DNA of 64,000 bases from Profundibacter sp033851955 (GTDB lineage Bacteria; Pseudomonadota; Alphaproteobacteria; Rhodobacterales; Rhodobacteraceae): contig JAWSVK010000020.1 of NCBI GenBank assembly GCA_033851955.1, forward strand, positions 138,594 through 202,593. Direction: 5' to 3'. Under the pieces are notes generated by a model. It ran no database searches, had not been told where the DNA came from, and was given only the letters and a program-made list of their open reading frames with translations. The position numbers and the translations under genes are program-made. Positions 60,834-64,000 of the stretch are shown here, piece by piece. Every line of letters begins with the position of its first letter. The first letter of the stretch is position 1.

Positions 60834-62271
60834 GGATTTCTTACCCATATTCCTCAACATTCGTGGCAAGAAACTTGTTGTCGATGGCGGCTCCACCGTC
60901 GCTGCCCGCCGTGTCGAACGGGCCTTGTTGGCAGGCGCCCATGTCCATGTGTTTGACGCCAATCTTGGCAATGAATTCGCCACTTTGATGGGTCATGAAA
61001 ACCTAACCCACCACAACCGCTCTGTCACCGAGCCCGACCTTGCCGGTGCCATCATCGCCTATGGCGCCTCGGAGGATGAGGCCCGCGACGCCACCCTTCA
61101 TAGCGGCGCCACCAAGGCAGGTGTTTTGGTCAATGTCGCCGATGTCAGCAAATATTGCGACTTCATCACCCCCTCGGTGGTGGATCGTTCGCCCTTGGTG
61201 ATCGCCATCTCATCTGGCGGCACCGCCCCCGTGATCACCCGAATTTTGCGCGCCCGCATAGAGAGCCTGCTGCCCCCTGCCTATGGTCGCATGGCCGCTT
61301 TTCTGGGCAGCTTTCGCGACCGTGTTTCGGCTGGCATCAAAAGCGCAACTCAACGCCGCCGTTTTTGGGAAACTATGATTGATGGCCCAGCTGGCAATCA
61401 CTTTTTGGCAGGCGACCATGACCGATCCGAGGCCGAACTGCTGGATTCAATCGCCACAGCCAAACACGAGGGCACGTTCAATCCCCAAGGCGAGGTTTTC
61501 TTAGTTGGCGCAGGTCCGGGCGACCCTGACTTGTTAACCTTCCGCGCTCTGCGTTTGATGCAGCGTTGTGATGTTGTGCTTTATGACAGGCTGGTTGCCG
61601 ATGACATTTTAGATTTGGTGCGCCGTGATGCTGAACGCATTTACGTGGGCAAACGTCCTAAACAACACATCATGTTCCAAGAAGACATCAGCGCGTTGAT
61701 GGTCAAACTTGCCAGCGAAGGCAAACGCGTTTTACGCCTAAAAGGTGGCGATCCATTCATATTTGGGCGCGGCGGCGAAGAGATCGAAATGCTGGCCGAA
61801 CATAACATCCCCTTTCAGGTGGTGCCCGGCATTACAGCCGCCCAAGGCTGCTCGACCTATGCAGGCATCCCGCTGACCCACCGCGACCACGCCCAGTCCT
61901 GCATCTTCGTCACAGCCCATGGGCGCGACGGGGTGCTTGATTTAGACTGGGAGGTTCTGACCCGCAAGAACCAGACCGTCGCCGTTTATATGGGCCTGTC
62001 CAGCCTCAAAGTTCTGTCCGAAGGATTTGCCAGCCACGGCGTTGACCCCGACACACCTGCAGCGATCATCGACAATGGAACGCGGCCCAATCAACGCATC
62101 ATCACAGGCACCGTCGCAGATCTATATCAAAAAGCCACCGAGGCAGAATTCACTGGCCCCTCGATGATCATCATCGGCGGCGTGGTCACCCTGCGTGACA
62201 AGCTAAGCTGGTTTGCAGATGAACAAGACGGCAAATTTGACATGAGCCTTAAGCCCAAAGGTTCACTTTAA
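60832..62271 (+). CDS. cysG: Siroheme synthase
   Basis: A 479-residue fusion. The N-terminal third is the precorrin-2 dehydrogenase/sirohydrochlorin ferrochelatase (CysGB; LNIRGKKLVVDGGSTVAARRV, with D where many members have G in the nucleotide loop). The C-terminal two-thirds is uroporphyrinogen-III C-methyltransferase (FLVGAGPGDPDLLTFRALRLM, VVLYDRLV, RLKGGDPFIFGRGGEE). It makes siroheme for sulfite or nitrite reductase. It lies 27 bp upstream of the transporter gene and downstream of tusA, giving a sulfur-assimilation context. Confidence 0.94.
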   Translation: MDFLPIFLNIRGKKLVVDGGSTVAARRVERALLAGAHVHVFDANLGNEFATLMGHENLTHHNRSVTEPDLAGAIIAYGASEDEARDATLHSGATKAGVLVNVADVSKYCDFITPSVVDRSPLVIAISSGGTAPVITRILRARIESLLPPAYGRMAAFLGSFRDRVSAGIKSATQRRRFWETMIDGPAGNHFLAGDHDRSEAELLDSIATAKHEGTFNPQGEVFLVGAGPGDPDLLTFRALRLMQRCDVVLYDRLVADDILDLVRRDAERIYVGKRPKQHIMFQEDISALMVKLASEGKRVLRLKGGDPFIFGRGGEEIEMLAEHNIPFQVVPGITAAQGCSTYAGIPLTHRDHAQSCIFVTAHGRDGVLDLDWEVLTRKNQTVAVYMGLSSLKVLSEGFASHGVDPDTPAAIIDNGTRPNQRIITGTVADLYQKATEAEFTGPSMIIIGGVVTLRDKLSWFADEQDGKFDMSLKPKGSL

Positions 62272-62298
62272 CGTAACGCCGCAAGATAAGGACGTAAC

Positions 62299-63402
62299 AT
62301 GTTGGAAACTCTGCGAGAAATGGTGATCACATCCCCCACTCAACACCTTGCTTGGGGCGGTTTCCTGATCGCCACGGCTTTCGGCTACATCGTTTATGTC
62401 ACCAATTTCTGCACCATGGGTTCGATCTCGGACATGATGTCATTCGGTGACAAACGCCGTTTCCGCGCATGGCTGTTGGCCGCAGCTATCGCCATGCTGG
62501 GCCTTGCCGCGCTGCAAAGCTGGGGCGTCGCAGATTACCGCGAAACCATGTATATGGCCCCGAGTTTAACCTGGTTTGCAAATATGGCAGGCGGCTTGGT
62601 CTTTGGCTTTGGCATGGTGCTGGCGGGCGGTTGCCTGTCGCGCAATTTGGTGCGGGCGGGGGCTGGCGATTTGCGTTCAGGCTTCGTTTTGCTGGTGGCA
62701 GGATTGTTCGCCTATATGACCATCGGCGGCTTGCTGGGACCGGTCCGCGTCGCCCTGTTTGGCCGCGCAACGATTGATCTGGCCGCAATGGGCATGGAAA
62801 AGCAAGGGTTGGGTGATTTCATCGCTCGACTTACTGGAATGCCCCTTGGGCAGTCCACATGGATCGCGCTGGCGCTTCTTGCGGGCGGCCTGCTGATCTA
62901 TTGCTTCAAAGACGCTGGTTTTCGTAAATCCCCCGTCCATTTGATCGCGGGGTTTGGCATCGGGCTTTGCGTCACAGCGGGGTGGTTTCTGACGGGATTG
63001 GCACAGGATGATTTCGCCGATGTACCCGTGGCGCTGGCCTCACTGTCTTATGTGCGCCCAGCCGGTGATACGCTCGATTACCTAATGCGCGCCACCGCCT
63101 ATATCGGCCCCAATTTCAACGTGGCGAGTTTTATCGGCGCCCTGTTCGGCGGTTTTCTAGGCGCCCTTCACAAGCGCCAGCTGCGGCTCAGTACCTTTGC
63201 CGACAAGTCCGACACCCTACGCAACACCCTTGGGGCGGCGATGATGGGCATCGGCGGCGTCGTGGCCTTGGGCTGCACCATTGGACAAGGCGTTACCGGC
63301 CTCTCAACCCTCGCCGTTGGCTCTGGCATCACCATGGTGTTTATCATCCTTGGAGGGGTTTCTGGGATCAAATACATGGAATGGGTCGCCATGCGCGACT
63401 AG
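62299..63402 (+). CDS. YeeE/YedE family (TsuA-like) sulfur-compound transporter
   Basis: A 367-residue polytopic membrane protein of the DUF395/YeeE-YedE family. The conserved cysteines lie in NFCTMGSISD, LAGGCLSRNLVRAG and ALGCTIGQGVTG, which in TsuA conduct thiosulfate. With TusA and CysG nearby, uptake of thiosulfate or a related ion for assimilation is the simplest role. It probably follows cysG in one transcript. Confidence 0.9.
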   Translation: MLETLREMVITSPTQHLAWGGFLIATAFGYIVYVTNFCTMGSISDMMSFGDKRRFRAWLLAAAIAMLGLAALQSWGVADYRETMYMAPSLTWFANMAGGLVFGFGMVLAGGCLSRNLVRAGAGDLRSGFVLLVAGLFAYMTIGGLLGPVRVALFGRATIDLAAMGMEKQGLGDFIARLTGMPLGQSTWIALALLAGGLLIYCFKDAGFRKSPVHLIAGFGIGLCVTAGWFLTGLAQDDFADVPVALASLSYVRPAGDTLDYLMRATAYIGPNFNVASFIGALFGGFLGALHKRQLRLSTFADKSDTLRNTLGAAMMGIGGVVALGCTIGQGVTGLSTLAVGSGITMVFIILGGVSGIKYMEWVAMRD

Positions 63403-63546
63403 GGTGATATACCACAAGCATCTCTGCACCTTTCACATCAAAACCAAAATAATTCCCTGATTTTCTAGGGTTAAGTGATGGCCAAAAATTGAACGTTCGG
63501 TAAATTTTTGCTTTCGCTTCCATAAATCTGCGTGCAGTATCCGTTC

Positions 63547-64000
63547 ATGAGGAATCACACGCCTGATTTGACGGCACCACTTATCTTTGATGGACATAAC
63601 GACGTTTTGCTCAAATTGATGCTGAACGGAGGGCTTAAGAATGCCTCTGATTTCATCACAGGGCGCGATGGTCATATCGATATCCCGCGCGCAAAAATGG
63701 GTGGGTTTGGCGGTGGCTTCTTTGCGCTTTTCACGCGTCCACCAGTTGCAGGGCTGTCTCAAGCAGACAGATATGCCCAGACCGACACGCCACCCTATGA
63801 CATGCCCCTGCCCGCCGCGATCAGCCAAGCCCATGCCTTGCCCGTCGCGATGGAGCAGATCGCCATTCTGCTGCGTCTCCAAGACCTCGGCGCTCTAAAA
63901 ATCTGCCACACAACCGCCGAGCTCCGCGCCTGTTTCGCGTCAGGCAAAATGGGCGCGATCGTGCACATGGAAGGCGCCGAAGCTATTGAGGCCGATCTGC
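63547..64000 (+). CDS. M19 family membrane dipeptidase, 3' end outside window
   Basis: The first 151 codons of a second M19 zinc dipeptidase. It begins MRNHTPDLTAPLIFDGHNDVLLKLM with the metal-binding HND, and later IPRAKMGGFGGGFFALF and, at the window edge, IVHMEGAEAIEADL with the metal-bridging Glu. No anchor segment precedes the domain, unlike the homologue at 41814, so it is probably cytoplasmic. No stop is seen before 64000. Confidence 0.93.
   Translation, partial: MRNHTPDLTAPLIFDGHNDVLLKLMLNGGLKNASDFITGRDGHIDIPRAKMGGFGGGFFALFTRPPVAGLSQADRYAQTDTPPYDMPLPAAISQAHALPVAMEQIAILLRLQDLGALKICHTTAELRACFASGKMGAIVHMEGAEAIEADL

Noticed and set aside
63433..63882. 149-codon ORF on the minus strand
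   Set aside because: It is antisense to the clear M19 dipeptidase start at 63547 and has no family features.

Overview
The window looks like chromosome of a marine alphaproteobacterium of the Rhodobacterales (Roseobacter group). The inference rests on gene content and synteny: biotin-dependent pyruvate carboxylase, a his block hisB-hisH-hisA-hisF-hisE, a SUV3-like helicase/S4 protein/7Fe ferredoxin/CarD neighbourhood, several dimethylglycine-dehydrogenase-like proteins and a ProXVW-type transporter. Base composition is moderate to GC-rich, with clearly AT-richer small inserts. No rRNA operon, CRISPR array, recognisable transposase or phage structural gene was seen.

Layout. 1-5.6 kb: pyruvate carboxylase (5' end outside the window), a nuclease-fold orphan lodged between it and what looks like its terminator, a MAPEG protein, and a TetR regulator divergent from a DUF2306 membrane protein with two identical operators between them. 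5.6-8 kb: tRNA-Gly and an RtcB/PrfH rRNA-repair and ribosome-rescue pair with a possible leader peptide. 8-15.5 kb: the histidine block, interrupted by small membrane proteins, a truncated extra hisF start and a decayed copy of a CoA-binding gene end. 15.5-23.4 kb: an inverted-repeat element, rRNA methyltransferase, tRNA-Tyr, a LysR pair, several orphans, small lipoproteins, O-acetylhomoserine sulfhydrylase and a SIMPL protein. 23.5-31.4 kb: a large membrane-anchored protein with secretion/pilus-like layout, HPPD with a divergent Lrp regulator, cobT/cobS, carD, fdxA and an S4 protein. 31.4-43 kb: an AT-rich insert (broken ORF, tandem paralogues), the helicase, a TPR protein, SCP2, lipase-like hydrolase, FAH-family enzyme, PepF, a DksA-type protein and an M19 dipeptidase.

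43-55.5 kb is the most striking block: two divergent arms that each carry an 800-residue dimethylglycine-dehydrogenase-like flavoprotein and a choline-kinase-like protein. One arm adds a complete quaternary-amine ABC transporter; the other adds a DeoR regulator and an inositol-monophosphatase-like phosphatase. Together they suggest uptake, phosphorylation, oxidation with one-carbon transfer to folate and dephosphorylation of an N-methylated compound whose identity cannot be read from sequence.

55.6-64 kb: a hybrid histidine kinase and OmpR-type regulator divergent from an orphan periplasmic binding protein (a likely three-part sensing system), then a sulfur set (TusA, CysG, YeeE/YedE transporter) and the start of a second M19 dipeptidase.

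A dispersed intergenic repeat with the core AAATAT followed by a GC-rich half recurs mostly between convergent genes, including a perfect 33-bp match 13 kb apart.
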